Source: Eggerthellaceae bacterium
GTDB taxonomy: Bacteria > Actinomycetota > Coriobacteriia > Coriobacteriales > Eggerthellaceae
DNA length: 64,000 bases
Assembly: GCA_009782615.1 (NCBI GenBank)
Contig: WRIS01000001.1
Coordinates: 372,001 to 436,000 of the forward strand
Direction: 5' to 3'
Shown here: positions 25,731-35,019 of the stretch, piece by piece
How the letters are laid out: every line of letters starts with the position of its first letter
How positions within the stretch are numbered: position 1 is the first letter of the stretch
The notes under the pieces: generated by a model
Database searches by the model: none
Told to the model about the DNA's origin: nothing
The model's input: the letters and a program-made list of their open reading frames with translations, nothing else
Made by a program: the position numbers and the translations under genes

Positions 25731-26918
25731 CTAGCGGTTGTTATGCGCCCACACCGAACCAATAAAACCCAGTAACACAAAATTTAAGATCATGAACGAC
25801 GACCCATAACTCATAAACGGCAACGGAATGCCTGTAATCGGCATTAATCCGCAGGTCATTCCAATATTCTGAAGAATGTGAAACAGCCACATCCCCACAA
25901 TACACATCACTATCAATATGCCGAAAAGGTCTGAGGTTCGCCCTGCAATACGAAAGCATATCAAAACGAGGGTGATATAAAGCCCGAAGAGCGCCAAAAC
26001 ACCTAAAAACCCGAGTTGTTCAGCAAGCATGCAGAAGATAAAATCCGTAGGTGCTTCAGGCAAAAAGCCCAGACTTGACTGAGTACCTTGCATAAGCCCC
26101 TTGCCGAACAAGCCCCCCGAACCAATGGCAATCTTTGCTTGGTTTAAGTTGTAGCCCTCATCTGACTGCGAATAACTTTGGTCGACGAAAACGAAAAGCC
26201 GTTCCCTCTGATAGGGTTTGATGAGTTTGTAGTCCCCCAATGACCCTTTGATAAGCTCATCTAAAGCAAACAAGATGACAACAGCAACGATTAATGCCAG
26301 CAAGGTTAGCAAAAGATATTTCGGACGCGCTCCTCCCACAATCAAAGCAACCGCCGATATGGCAAAATACACCAAGCCAGTGCCCAAGTCGGGCTGCGCC
26401 ACCACGCAGATGAACGGGATGAAAAGGATGCCGAGTGCTTTTAAGTATTCCCGCGAATCATCCAGCTTTCCTCCATAGCGGGCAACCAAGCTTGCCGCAA
26501 GAAGAATTACCGTGATTTTTGCAACTTCAGCTGGCTGTACTTGCAAGCCGAACAGAGAAATCCAGCGTTTTGCACCCAGAAGCGTTACCCCAATAAAGGG
26601 CAGGCGCGGCGACAAAATCAACACGACACTTATCACCAAAAAGATAATCATATAACTTGAAAGTTTTCGGTAATCGAAAAACCAGATTGCAACCATAGCA
26701 ATTGAGCCAAGCATCACACCGAAAAGTTGGCGATTGAAACTGTAATCGTCATCGAAATATATCGCCGACCACATCACCACCAAACCATAGCCCACCAAAA
26801 GCACCACAGCTAATATCAAGGGAAAGTTGATGAAGCCAAAGCGCTGAAGAGGCCCAGGCGTCTTAATACCTGCCCGCGAAGGAGCCTTGATTGACTGTAT
26901 TTCGTGTGTACGCGGCAT
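25731..26918 (-). CDS. rodA: SEDS peptidoglycan glycosyltransferase RodA
   Basis: Lipid II polymerase of the elongasome, 395 residues, ten membrane helices. SEDS signatures: AEVAKITVILLAA, QPDLGTGLVYF and the C-terminal PITGIPLPFMSYGSS. Works with the class B PBP encoded immediately upstream (ten-bp gap). Last gene of mreB-mreC-mreD-mrdA-rodA. Confidence 0.94.
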   Translation of the reverse strand: MPRTHEIQSIKAPSRAGIKTPGPLQRFGFINFPLILAVVLLVGYGLVVMWSAIYFDDDYSFNRQLFGVMLGSIAMVAIWFFDYRKLSSYMIIFLVISVVLILSPRLPFIGVTLLGAKRWISLFGLQVQPAEVAKITVILLAASLVARYGGKLDDSREYLKALGILFIPFICVVAQPDLGTGLVYFAISAVALIVGGARPKYLLLTLLALIVAVVILFALDELIKGSLGDYKLIKPYQRERLFVFVDQSYSQSDEGYNLNQAKIAIGSGGLFGKGLMQGTQSSLGFLPEAPTDFIFCMLAEQLGFLGVLALFGLYITLVLICFRIAGRTSDLFGILIVMCIVGMWLFHILQNIGMTCGLMPITGIPLPFMSYGSSFMILNFVLLGFIGSVWAHNNR

Positions 26919-26927
26919 AAGACCTTT

Positions 26928-29090
26928 CTAGTCCGTTCTTCCTGCGCCTGTGCCTTGGCGTGCTTTCAGTTCTTCATCACTGAGTGATTTACCTGTCGAA
27001 CCAGGAATTGGAACGAGCGCATCTTCGAGGGTTCCTTCATCATAACTTAGTGCCGCGCTCAAAACTTCGGCACACAGCGGGCATGCCGAAAGCGCTCCTG
27101 CCCCACCTTCTTCAACCACTGCCGCCACCACATACTTGGGGTTTTCAAAAGGCGCATAACAGGCGAACCAACCCGTGTCAGGCCTGCCGTCGCGCTCAGC
27201 GGTACCCGTCTTTGCTCCTGCATCTCCAATTCCGTATTCCCAAAACGTTCCTGAAACGTTGTAGTCTTCAAGCGCAACCCCGTGCAAGGCGTCGCGCATG
27301 ATTTTAAGGTGCTCTTCCTTGATATTGAGCTTATCGAGTTCTTCAAGTTTGAGCTTTACCACGGTTTCACCTTCGGAATTCTTTATTTCTTTGAGCACGT
27401 GGGGCTTAATGCGCTTACCCGTTGCCACGGCAGCATAACCCATCGCCATTTGAAGCGGCGTGACTTCAACAAGCCCCTGCCCGATAGCCATATTTGAAAG
27501 GTCACCTGGAACCCACATCGCCTCTTCAGGAACATCGTGGAAGTGTTCTGCCTTCCATTCGGGGGTCGGAAGTTGCCCAGATGCCTCTCCGCCCAAATCA
27601 ACCCCCGTTTTGCTGGAAAAACCAAAGCGCTTGATGAAATCTTGCATGGCGGTATCGCCCAGTTTTCCGCGCGCTTCGTAAAAACTCTTCGCAATTTCGT
27701 AGAACACTACGTCACACGAAACCACAACACCCGTTCGAAAATCGAGTTCCCCGTGCCCGTGCAGATTCCAGCAGCCTTGACCAGGTCCTTCAAAGCCTTT
27801 CCACCAACCCTCGCAGTTCCATTTCTTTTTAGCGTCAGCAAAGCCATGGTTGAGGGCGGCAAGCCCCGTGAACGCCTTAAAGGTTGACGCAGCTGGGTAT
27901 TGTCCGCCAATCGCCCGATTGAGAAGCGGATTATAGGCTTCTTTTGCATTGATCACTTTATAGAGTTCCTCGGGCATTCCACCGATAAAATTTTCAGGAG
28001 CATAGGTTGGATAGTTGGAAAGCGCCACAATACCCCCGTCACGCACGTCAATGCACACCAGTGATGCCGTGATGCCCCTTCCCGTGCCGATGATACCGTC
28101 TTCGGGTGCGAGCATACGAGCCAAGGCTTTGTCGGCAACTTGTTGCACTTGCGAACAAATGGTGAGGTAGATGTCGTTTCCCTTGGTGGGTTCGGTTTCG
28201 CTCACCACTTCGCGCACGGTGCCATACACATCCGCCACCACGGTTCGCTGCCCATGGTCTCCTGAAAGTATGCGGTCATAACTTGCCTCAACGCCGCTTT
28301 TCCCGACGATGTCTCCCATTTTAATTTCCATGCCCTCGGGAGGATTTTTCAAATCTTCTTCAGAAGCAACGCCTGCATAGCCCAACACGTGTGCCGCCAA
28401 AGCGCCCCAGGGGTATTCTCGAATGGAACGCGTTTGGGTGCTGACCCCAGGAAAAGCACTTGAGTGTTCGGCTATGAAGGCAACATCGCGCAGCTTTACG
28501 TCACCAGCAACCACCCGCTGAGCTTGCGCTCCCGAACTGGTGTCGCGGATGCGCTCTCGCACGATGTTATGAGGAACACCAAGCAGTGCCGAAAGACGTT
28601 GCACGAGAACGCGGTCGTTGGCAACTTCAGCATCTGCCAAAACCGTAAGCGAGGTACGATTCTTCACCAAAGGAACGCCGTTGGCATCAAAGATAAAGCC
28701 ACGCGGCGCTATGGTCGAAACGGTGGTATAGAGGTTTTCCCGTGCTTGGCGGGCGTAATCTTCGCTCATGAGCACCTGCATCCCCCAAAGCCTGATGCCG
28801 AGCGCCCCAAAGATAGCGGCGGCAAAAACACCCATTGCCATAAAGCGGGAACGCAGACGTTCCACCATGCCCATCGCCAAACCTTCAGGATTGCCAACTT
28901 TAGCGTCTGAGCCACCCCAACGCTTTGCTTCAGAAAGCGAGGATGATATGTCTATGCTGTCGATGGATGTCACCGTATGTTTTCCGCCCACATACGAAGA
29001 TTTTTTCTTGCTTCGCAAGGTGAAGTAAACAAGTATTCCGACAACACAAAGAACAAGTGTTACAGCAATGGCAATGACAGCGGTTAACAC
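26928..29090 (-). CDS. mrdA: Class B penicillin-binding protein 2 (elongation transpeptidase)
   Basis: 720 residues, longer than E. coli PBP2 (633). Active-site motifs: SxxK in AASTFK, the SxN-position as SCD, and KTG in GAKTGTAERDG. The dimerisation domain is at about 130-320. Unusual: two hydrophobic segments precede the catalytic part, one at residues 1-25 and one at about 88-105, with a Ser-rich cytoplasmic-type linker between, instead of one short N-terminal anchor. Lies between mreD and rodA and would cross-link the strands RodA makes during cell-wall elongation. Confidence 0.93.
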   Translation of the reverse strand: MLTAVIAIAVTLVLCVVGILVYFTLRSKKKSSYVGGKHTVTSIDSIDISSSLSEAKRWGGSDAKVGNPEGLAMGMVERLRSRFMAMGVFAAAIFGALGIRLWGMQVLMSEDYARQARENLYTTVSTIAPRGFIFDANGVPLVKNRTSLTVLADAEVANDRVLVQRLSALLGVPHNIVRERIRDTSSGAQAQRVVAGDVKLRDVAFIAEHSSAFPGVSTQTRSIREYPWGALAAHVLGYAGVASEEDLKNPPEGMEIKMGDIVGKSGVEASYDRILSGDHGQRTVVADVYGTVREVVSETEPTKGNDIYLTICSQVQQVADKALARMLAPEDGIIGTGRGITASLVCIDVRDGGIVALSNYPTYAPENFIGGMPEELYKVINAKEAYNPLLNRAIGGQYPAASTFKAFTGLAALNHGFADAKKKWNCEGWWKGFEGPGQGCWNLHGHGELDFRTGVVVSCDVVFYEIAKSFYEARGKLGDTAMQDFIKRFGFSSKTGVDLGGEASGQLPTPEWKAEHFHDVPEEAMWVPGDLSNMAIGQGLVEVTPLQMAMGYAAVATGKRIKPHVLKEIKNSEGETVVKLKLEELDKLNIKEEHLKIMRDALHGVALEDYNVSGTFWEYGIGDAGAKTGTAERDGRPDTGWFACYAPFENPKYVVAAVVEEGGAGALSACPLCAEVLSAALSYDEGTLEDALVPIPGSTGKSLSDEELKARQGTGAGRTD

Positions 29091-29099
29091 GTGCTGCTC

Positions 29100-29684
29100 C
29101 TAAAAACGGTGCTTGGTGCGCACTTTCCCCAAATTTTTGTTTGAGGTCATGGACACATGCATTGAATCGCGTGTGCGCGAAGAAGCAGACGAACGCGTTG
29201 AATCGGTAAAGACTTTCCCCATAAGGATTAACACCAAAAGCCCCACCACGGTGTTGTAGAGGGCACACGGCAAGGCGCGCTGCAGGAAGGCAACTTGCGA
29301 ACTTTCGACCACGCCGAAGGAAAGCATGAAGATAGCGTAGAGCAACTCGAGAAGGAACACGGCGACAATCAGGATGGCAAGGGGTATGAACAAGGTGTCG
29401 TTGTCGAGCGCTTCAAAGACTTTTGAAACGGCAAAGGCCGCGATGACGAACAAGAATGCCATGGCTCCTACGGGAGAATGCCCCAACAAATCGTAGATGA
29501 TACCGAAGAAAAAAGCGATTACCAAGGTCGAATTATTGCTCGGACGCGTCAGTGCAACGATTAAGACATACAGCATGCAAAAATTCACCGTTGCCTGAAA
29601 AATAGCGATATTCGGAGCAAGAACAATTTGTAAGATGATTGCAAGAAACGCGCCAATCACCATCATAAGCGAATCACGTTCCAT
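29100..29684 (-). CDS. mreD: Rod-shape membrane protein MreD
   Basis: 194 residues with five to six membrane helices and the MreD features (ILQIVLAPNIAIF, FFFGIIYDLLGHSPVGAMAF). A basic, Ser-rich cytoplasmic tail of about 35 residues at the C-terminus (STRSSASSRTRDS) is an addition to the usual 160-170. Position after mreC confirms the call. Confidence 0.9.
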   Translation of the reverse strand: MERDSLMMVIGAFLAIILQIVLAPNIAIFQATVNFCMLYVLIVALTRPSNNSTLVIAFFFGIIYDLLGHSPVGAMAFLFVIAAFAVSKVFEALDNDTLFIPLAILIVAVFLLELLYAIFMLSFGVVESSQVAFLQRALPCALYNTVVGLLVLILMGKVFTDSTRSSASSRTRDSMHVSMTSNKNLGKVRTKHRF

Positions 29685-29719
29685 AGCTTTTCACCTCGCT
29701 TTTTAGATGCTTTGATGCT

Positions 29720-30625
29720 TTATTCATCATCGCCAGCTTCTTCGTCGTCTTTCTTGGGAGGCGCCACTGGTTCGGTCGCATCCCCTTCTGAATTCATGCT
29801 TAACACCACGGATACTTCTTCCAAAGAACGCGTTGTGGCGTTGGGGGCAACGACGATTTTTCGAGTTGAACCGCCTTGGTTTTCCTCGATTTTCACAACC
29901 GTCCCTAAGGTAAGTCCCCTAAAATAGCTGCCGCCAAGCCCTGACGTGATAATGACATCACCCACCTGAACCGTGGCATCCACGTCAAGGTTTTCCAGGT
30001 ACAAAAGGCCGTCCAAAGCACCCTTGACGATGCCTTCGGCTCGGTTCGATTGAATAAGCACGGCAACCCCGCTTTGAGGGTCTTGCAACAAACGCACGTC
30101 AGCACTGGTTGCCCGTACCGCTATGACCTGACCGATAACTCCTGACTGACCCATAACGGGAAGCCCCGTGATAACGCCGTCGCGCGAGCCGCGATTGATG
30201 GTTATCACCTTTTCCCAGGCATTGAAGCTGCGCCCCGTGACGCGAGCAGAAACGATGTCGAGGTCGTAGTAGTTCTTGAGCCTGAGCAACTCTTCAAGAT
30301 AAATGGCTTCTTGGCGATATTCTTCTAATTCGACAATTTGCTTTCGCAGTTCTTGGTTTTGCGCCCGAAGTGCCTCAAGGGTGGTTTCTGACGCTGAAAC
30401 ATTTTCGATTGCCGTTCCCGCGGCATCGGTCGCCGATCCAAGCGTCGCACCAACAAATTTTAAGGGGCGCACCATACCTGAAGCACTGCTTTGGGCTTGG
30501 TGGAGCGGGCCTTCTTCGCCTTCGCGAAAATAAATCGACACCAAGGCAAGAGAAATTACGAGCAGCGCCACAAGAAGAATGCGGCTTGAAGCACTGGTGA
30601 GAGTTTGTTGTAGTTTCGGCGCCAT
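29720..30625 (-). CDS. mreC: Rod-shape protein MreC
   Basis: 301 residues: short cytoplasmic start, one helix at about 15-30 (ILLVALLVISLALVSIYF), a coiled coil at about 75-120 (LEALRAQNQELRKQIVELEE) and the beta-barrel core with VITINRGSRDGV and ITSGLGGSYFRGLTLG. Acidic Pro-rich tail at the end. Scaffold between MreB, MreD and PBP2. Confidence 0.94.
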   Translation of the reverse strand: MAPKLQQTLTSASSRILLVALLVISLALVSIYFREGEEGPLHQAQSSASGMVRPLKFVGATLGSATDAAGTAIENVSASETTLEALRAQNQELRKQIVELEEYRQEAIYLEELLRLKNYYDLDIVSARVTGRSFNAWEKVITINRGSRDGVITGLPVMGQSGVIGQVIAVRATSADVRLLQDPQSGVAVLIQSNRAEGIVKGALDGLLYLENLDVDATVQVGDVIITSGLGGSYFRGLTLGTVVKIEENQGGSTRKIVVAPNATTRSLEEVSVVLSMNSEGDATEPVAPPKKDDEEAGDDE

Positions 30626-30639
30626 GAAAAACAGCTACC

Positions 30640-31695
30640 TTACTTAGAACGCATTAAGACCTGTTTCAACGCGGTAGGAGTTTCAAGCACCTTCAGACAT
30701 CCCATAACCACGTTGGTAAGAGATGTGTCGCTCGTCCATACCGGTATTTCAAGCTTTTCAGTCAGATAACGGTCAAGCCCTGCCAGCAAGCCACCGCCAC
30801 CAGTCAGGAGTATACCGTTTTGAATAATGTCGCTTGCCAGGTCGGGGTTCGTCTTTTTGAAGGTTTCCTTGATGTGAACCACCATTTCATCAACGGGAAT
30901 CCGCAGTGCTGCACGGACATCTTCAGATTGGATGATGACTTCTTTGGGCTGTTCGGTGACAACGTCTTGCCCCGATATCGCCATGTCACGTTCTCTGCCG
31001 TCCTCGAAAGGAAGCACAGAACCTATCTTTATCTTGATAACTTCAGCAGTACGTTCGCCGATTTTAATACCTAAAAGGTCGCGCAGATACATAGCGATTG
31101 ATTCGTCCATACGGTTTCCCGCAAGGCGCAGCGAAGAGGAAGTTACGATGCCGCCTAAGGATATGACCGCAACTTCGGTAGTGCCACCTCCGATGTCGAC
31201 AACCATAGAACCCGTGGGCTCGGTCACGGGAAGGTCGGCGCCCATTGCCGCTGCCATCGGTTCCTCGATAAGATATGCCTGGCGAGCACCTGCTTGAATC
31301 GCCGCTTCAAACACCGCACGTTTTTCAACCGAGGTCGCCCCGCACGGGATACAGATAACGATACGCGGCTTGGGCTGCCAAGGATAACGGCGCGGCGCTG
31401 CCCGATTAATGAATGCAGACAGCATTGCTTCGGTGACATCATAATCAGCGATAACGCCGTCTCTTAAGGGGTGTTCAGCCGAAAAAGCTTCAGGCGTATG
31501 GTTAATCATGTTCTTCGCTTCGTGCCCAACAGCTAAAACACGATGAGTACTTTTTTCTATGGCTACAACGGAAGGTTCGTTAATAACGATGCCTCCGCCT
31601 GAAATGGCTACCAGCGTATTTGCCGTACCAAGGTCAATAGCCATGTCGGATGACATTTGACCTGAAGCAGCTGAGAACCTATCGAGTATCGACAT
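30640..31695 (-). CDS. mreB: Actin-like rod-shape protein MreB
   Basis: 351 residues, bacterial actin fold with phosphate loop MAIDLGTANTLV, adenosine motif GILLTGGGGLLAGLDRYL and the conserved GGGTTEVAVISLGG and EPMAAAMG. Forms membrane filaments that direct elongasome movement. First gene of the mre operon; its presence argues for a rod-shaped cell. Confidence 0.96.
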   Translation of the reverse strand: MSILDRFSAASGQMSSDMAIDLGTANTLVAISGGGIVINEPSVVAIEKSTHRVLAVGHEAKNMINHTPEAFSAEHPLRDGVIADYDVTEAMLSAFINRAAPRRYPWQPKPRIVICIPCGATSVEKRAVFEAAIQAGARQAYLIEEPMAAAMGADLPVTEPTGSMVVDIGGGTTEVAVISLGGIVTSSSLRLAGNRMDESIAMYLRDLLGIKIGERTAEVIKIKIGSVLPFEDGRERDMAISGQDVVTEQPKEVIIQSEDVRAALRIPVDEMVVHIKETFKKTNPDLASDIIQNGILLTGGGGLLAGLDRYLTEKLEIPVWTSDTSLTNVVMGCLKVLETPTALKQVLMRSK

Positions 31696-31889
31696 ATAAG
31701 GCTAACCCCTTTATTTCTTAAACATACAAACTGATATTTTATCACAGGGGATAAAAAGCATGAGGAAAATTCACACGGGGTACACCTTGGGGAAATGCCG
31801 TCATTGACGAGGAAGGTTTCGTCATCATGGAACGCTTTTGTCGTAGCGGGTCAAGACCTGCAATCTTTAGACTGTTGCAAGGGGCATAC

Positions 31890-32006
31890 GACTCCCCGCC
31901 CGTCTTTGCGAGGAGTGAGCGTAGCGAACAACGAAGCAATCTAGTCGAAGATGTGCAGGTCAATGTACGATTGAAGATTGCGGGTCAGGCCCGCAATGAC
32001 GTAACT
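31890..32006. repeat. Dispersed GCGAGGAGTGAGCGTAGCG repeat between mreB and hydA
   Basis: Second main copy of the repeat at 16270-16440: GCGAGGAGTGAGCGTAGCG, ACGAAGCAATC, then GCAGGTCAATG and TTGCGGGTC...GCCCGCAATGACG. The GCGGG/CCCGC hairpin lies directly after the hydA stop and could help end transcription. The rest of 31696-31889 shows no supported gene. Confidence 0.6.
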
Positions 32007-33295
32007 TAATGAACTGAACAGGACAGACACGGGTCGTAGGAGCGAACAAGTTTTTCAACCTCAAGCTTCAACTTGTCCTCTGAAACCCCTTCTCCCACCA
32101 GCTTTTCTGCCAGTTGGCGTATGTCAGCCTCGATGTTGGCGACGTTTTGCGCCGTCGGCGTCAAAATAGAAGCTTCTACTACCTTGCCCGCTTCATCAAT
32201 CGTCAAATCATGAAACAGCGCACCACGAGGAGCTTCCGTATAGCCAACTGCGCGCCCCGCCTTCACTTCATAGGCTATCGGAGCACTTGAGCCTTCGTAT
32301 TCCCCATCAGCAAGTTTGCGACAAATACCCGCACAACGCTCAAGCGCGTCAACCAATTCGACCGCTTGGGCAACATTGTTCTTGAAGGGATTGAGCTCAG
32401 GCGGACGCAAACCTGCCTTTGCGGCAACAACTTTCGCACTGGAGCTTAAGTGTTTCCAAGAAGCATTAACACGTGCAAGAGCCGAGGTCATATACGGACT
32501 TGAGGTTTTCTTGACCCGCGCGAGCAGTGCCGCAGAATGGTCAACCAGATATTCTTCGATATAATCGTGGATATCGTCAACGTCAAACGTTTCACCCGCA
32601 TGAAGGAAACGCGCATTATCCGAGGTAATTATCGGATAATAGCCGTCCTCAACCATTGCCAATAAATCACCTTCAGACTTCATGTCAGGCACGGGGAAAC
32701 TGTTAAAGAGATCAACTGTCTTGACCATAAAGGGAAGCATTTCTTCCATTTTGTTCGCCAGTTCAAGGTATTCTTCAGCACTTATTTCGTTGGTAAAACC
32801 GCCCACCACCGCCGTAATCGGATGAATGGAGCGCCCCCCTACCCGCGTGCACAATTCATTTCCGAGCGCTTTTATTCCCAGCGCCGAATTGAGCAGTTCG
32901 GGGTCAAGTTCGGCTAAAGGAAAGACGTCGGGGGTTCCCAGATAATCGGGTGCCGCAAGCACAAACAGGTGCGTTGCGTGATTTTGCAGGTAGGAACCGT
33001 ACACGAGCAATTCACGGATAGCCTTTGTGCGTTCGGTGGGGCGAACATCAAATATCTTTTCAATAGCGCGCAGGTCAGTTACCACATGGCTTGCCGAACA
33101 AATTCCGCAAATGCGGGATGAAATATAGGTAACTTCCGTATAATCGCGCCCACACACCATGCTCTCAAAGAGGCGCGCGGGTTCGACGACGTTCATCTCA
33201 ACGGTTTCGACAACGCCGTCCTTGACGACAACATGGATATTTCCGTGCCCTTCAATGCGGGCAAGATGGTCGATATGCAAAGCAGTATTTGTCAT
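32006..33295 (-). CDS. hydA: NiFe hydrogenase large (alpha) subunit, group 3 cytosolic type
   Basis: Catalytic subunit, 429 residues. The four Ni-Fe ligands are in RICGICSASH (Cys63, Cys66) and DPCLSCSVH (Cys423, Cys426). It resembles the alpha subunit of sulfhydrogenase/NADP-linked group 3b enzymes, reversible H2 oxidation coupled to NAD(P). Odd: the stop codon follows directly after the conserved C-terminal His, so there is no peptide for a maturation endopeptidase to remove. Gene order hydB-hydG-hydD-hydA matches archaeal and bacterial group 3b operons. No hyp maturation genes are in the window. Confidence 0.92.
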   Translation of the reverse strand: MTNTALHIDHLARIEGHGNIHVVVKDGVVETVEMNVVEPARLFESMVCGRDYTEVTYISSRICGICSASHVVTDLRAIEKIFDVRPTERTKAIRELLVYGSYLQNHATHLFVLAAPDYLGTPDVFPLAELDPELLNSALGIKALGNELCTRVGGRSIHPITAVVGGFTNEISAEEYLELANKMEEMLPFMVKTVDLFNSFPVPDMKSEGDLLAMVEDGYYPIITSDNARFLHAGETFDVDDIHDYIEEYLVDHSAALLARVKKTSSPYMTSALARVNASWKHLSSSAKVVAAKAGLRPPELNPFKNNVAQAVELVDALERCAGICRKLADGEYEGSSAPIAYEVKAGRAVGYTEAPRGALFHDLTIDEAGKVVEASILTPTAQNVANIEADIRQLAEKLVGEGVSEDKLKLEVEKLVRSYDPCLSCSVH

Positions 33296-33302
33296 GACAA
33301 TA

Positions 33303-34106
33303 CTATTCCTTTCCTTGCAACGCAGGATTGGTCTGGTTAAACAACTCTAAAGCCGAATCAAAATCTTCGACATTAAGCCCATAGCGAACAACGGCTTCGC
33401 GTGCTGATTCAAGATTTGCTTCAGGAGAAAGCCCGCGACACCCGTTACACGCGCGTCCGAGGTTCACGCAACGTGCCCCACATCCAGCACGAGTGACCAA
33501 GCCAAGGCACAGTTTTTGTTGCTGGTAAAAACAGCCTGTTTCGTTGCGCTTGCAATCCCCGCACATCGTCTTTTCTGTCAGGGGGCGATTCGAACCATAC
33601 AAGGCTTTGCCGAGCACTTCGAGAAATTCGAAGGGGTCAATAGGACAACAAGGCACGCGATAGTCAACGTCGATAACGCTGGGAACACTGCGCGGAGAAA
33701 TTGCCTTGCCACCTGCGGCGGGGAAATCATCATAGACGTATTCCGAACGAGAATCGTAGTGCTTTGCCGCGATACCAGGAATACCTGCCGTGTTTGCGCA
33801 CGCCCCGATGGTGATAACTATCTTCGCCTTTTCGCGAATCTCTTCCACCAACTTCAAGGACTCTTCGTTTACGATAGCGCCTTCTATGATGGCGACATCA
33901 AAATCATCAGGCATCGGAGTGCTTGACACCAACTGCCAATAGTTCAGGTCAAACTGTCCGAGCACATCAAGCAGATGTTTTTCATTGTTCGTGATTTGAA
34001 GCTGGCAACCAAAACAGCTTGCCAAGCCGATAACAACCACGCGGGGTATTTGAGATTGAGGAACTGCCTCACAGGTAGCGGCAGCTGCTGAATTAGTGGC
34101 ACCCAT
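33303..34106 (-). CDS. hydD: NiFe hydrogenase small (delta) subunit
   Basis: 267 residues from the ATG at 34106, just after the hydG stop. The N-terminal SCFGCQLQITNNE provides the proximal Fe-S cluster cysteines next to the active site; further cysteines (VPCCPID, CGDCKRNETGC, CLGLVTRAGCGARC, GRACNGCRG) can hold two more 4Fe-4S clusters. Passes electrons between HydA and the HydB/HydG module. Seven bp before hydA. Confidence 0.9.
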   Translation of the reverse strand: MGATNSAAAATCEAVPQSQIPRVVVIGLASCFGCQLQITNNEKHLLDVLGQFDLNYWQLVSSTPMPDDFDVAIIEGAIVNEESLKLVEEIREKAKIVITIGACANTAGIPGIAAKHYDSRSEYVYDDFPAAGGKAISPRSVPSVIDVDYRVPCCPIDPFEFLEVLGKALYGSNRPLTEKTMCGDCKRNETGCFYQQQKLCLGLVTRAGCGARCVNLGRACNGCRGLSPEANLESAREAVVRYGLNVEDFDSALELFNQTNPALQGKE

Positions 34107-34107
34107 A

Positions 34108-35019
34108 TTACATCGACCCCTGAATATTCTTAGCTTCCCAATAATTGAAAACTGGTCCATCAATGCAAACGTATTGATGACCTATCTGGCAATGTCCGCA
34201 TTTGCCCATACCGCACTTCATGTGGCGCTCAAAACTCACATAGATATGGTCATAACTGATGCCTTTTTTACGCATTTCGTCGATGACAAAACGATACATA
34301 ATCGGGGGCCCGCACAATGCCCCGAAGGTGTTGCGCGCGTCAATTTCAAGATGTTCGAAGGGCTTTGTTACCAAGCCAACTTCCCCATCCCAAGTTTCAT
34401 CAGGAATATCCACGGTAAGATATAAGTCAAAATCCTTGCGATGTTGCCACATCTCGAATTGGTCGCGAAACATTATCTCAGCAGGAGTTTTCGCACCATA
34501 GATAATAGTGACCTTACCAAATTCCGAACGTTCGTCGTGAATATTGTTGATAAGTGCTCGCAGCGGCGCAATGCCCAAACCGCCCGCAACCAACAAGATG
34601 TCGTGCCCCTTCATGTCCTCAAAGGGGAATCCCCGTCCAAAAGGTCCACGCAAACCCACAATGTCACCGCATTGCATTTCATGGAGCGCCTTAGTAAATT
34701 CACCAGTTCGGCGCACGCACAGTTCGATGAAGCCCTGTTTAGACGGCGAACTCGAAATCGAAAACGGCGCTTCGCCGATGCCGAAAAGGCTCACTTCAAC
34801 AAATTGACCAGGACTGTGATGGAACGCATCGCGGATGCGCTCGTCAGTTAAGCGCATCTCGAAAAGTTTTTCTGTTGCGGTTACTTCGGTGATGGAAGTA
34901 ATCCTCGCCGACCAGGGGCGATACGGGTTCGCAAGCATCATCTGCTCACCCGTTAGCGGAGTGGCGAAATCCACAGAGGGTGCCACATGCACCGTGGAAG
35001 CAGCACAGCTATTCGGCAT
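34108..35019 (-). CDS. hydG: Hydrogenase gamma subunit, FAD/NAD(P)-binding reductase
   Basis: 303 residues from the ATG at 35019 with AAAGGTG upstream; it overlaps hydB by eleven bases. Ferredoxin-NADP reductase-like: FAD motif around APFSISSSP, nucleotide motif LLVAGGLGIAPLRALI, and a C-terminal 2Fe-2S motif of the PyrK type (MKCGMGKCGHCQIG then YVCIDGP). Site of NAD(P) reduction or oxidation in the complex. Confidence 0.9.
   Translation of the reverse strand: MPNSCAASTVHVAPSVDFATPLTGEQMMLANPYRPWSARITSITEVTATEKLFEMRLTDERIRDAFHHSPGQFVEVSLFGIGEAPFSISSSPSKQGFIELCVRRTGEFTKALHEMQCGDIVGLRGPFGRGFPFEDMKGHDILLVAGGLGIAPLRALINNIHDERSEFGKVTIIYGAKTPAEIMFRDQFEMWQHRKDFDLYLTVDIPDETWDGEVGLVTKPFEHLEIDARNTFGALCGPPIMYRFVIDEMRKKGISYDHIYVSFERHMKCGMGKCGHCQIGHQYVCIDGPVFNYWEAKNIQGSM

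Noticed and set aside
31735-31758. TTTTATC/GATAAAA inverted repeat before mreB as a terminator or DnaA-box cluster
   Set aside because: Stem is short and AT-only, and no TTATCCACA-type DnaA boxes were found around it.
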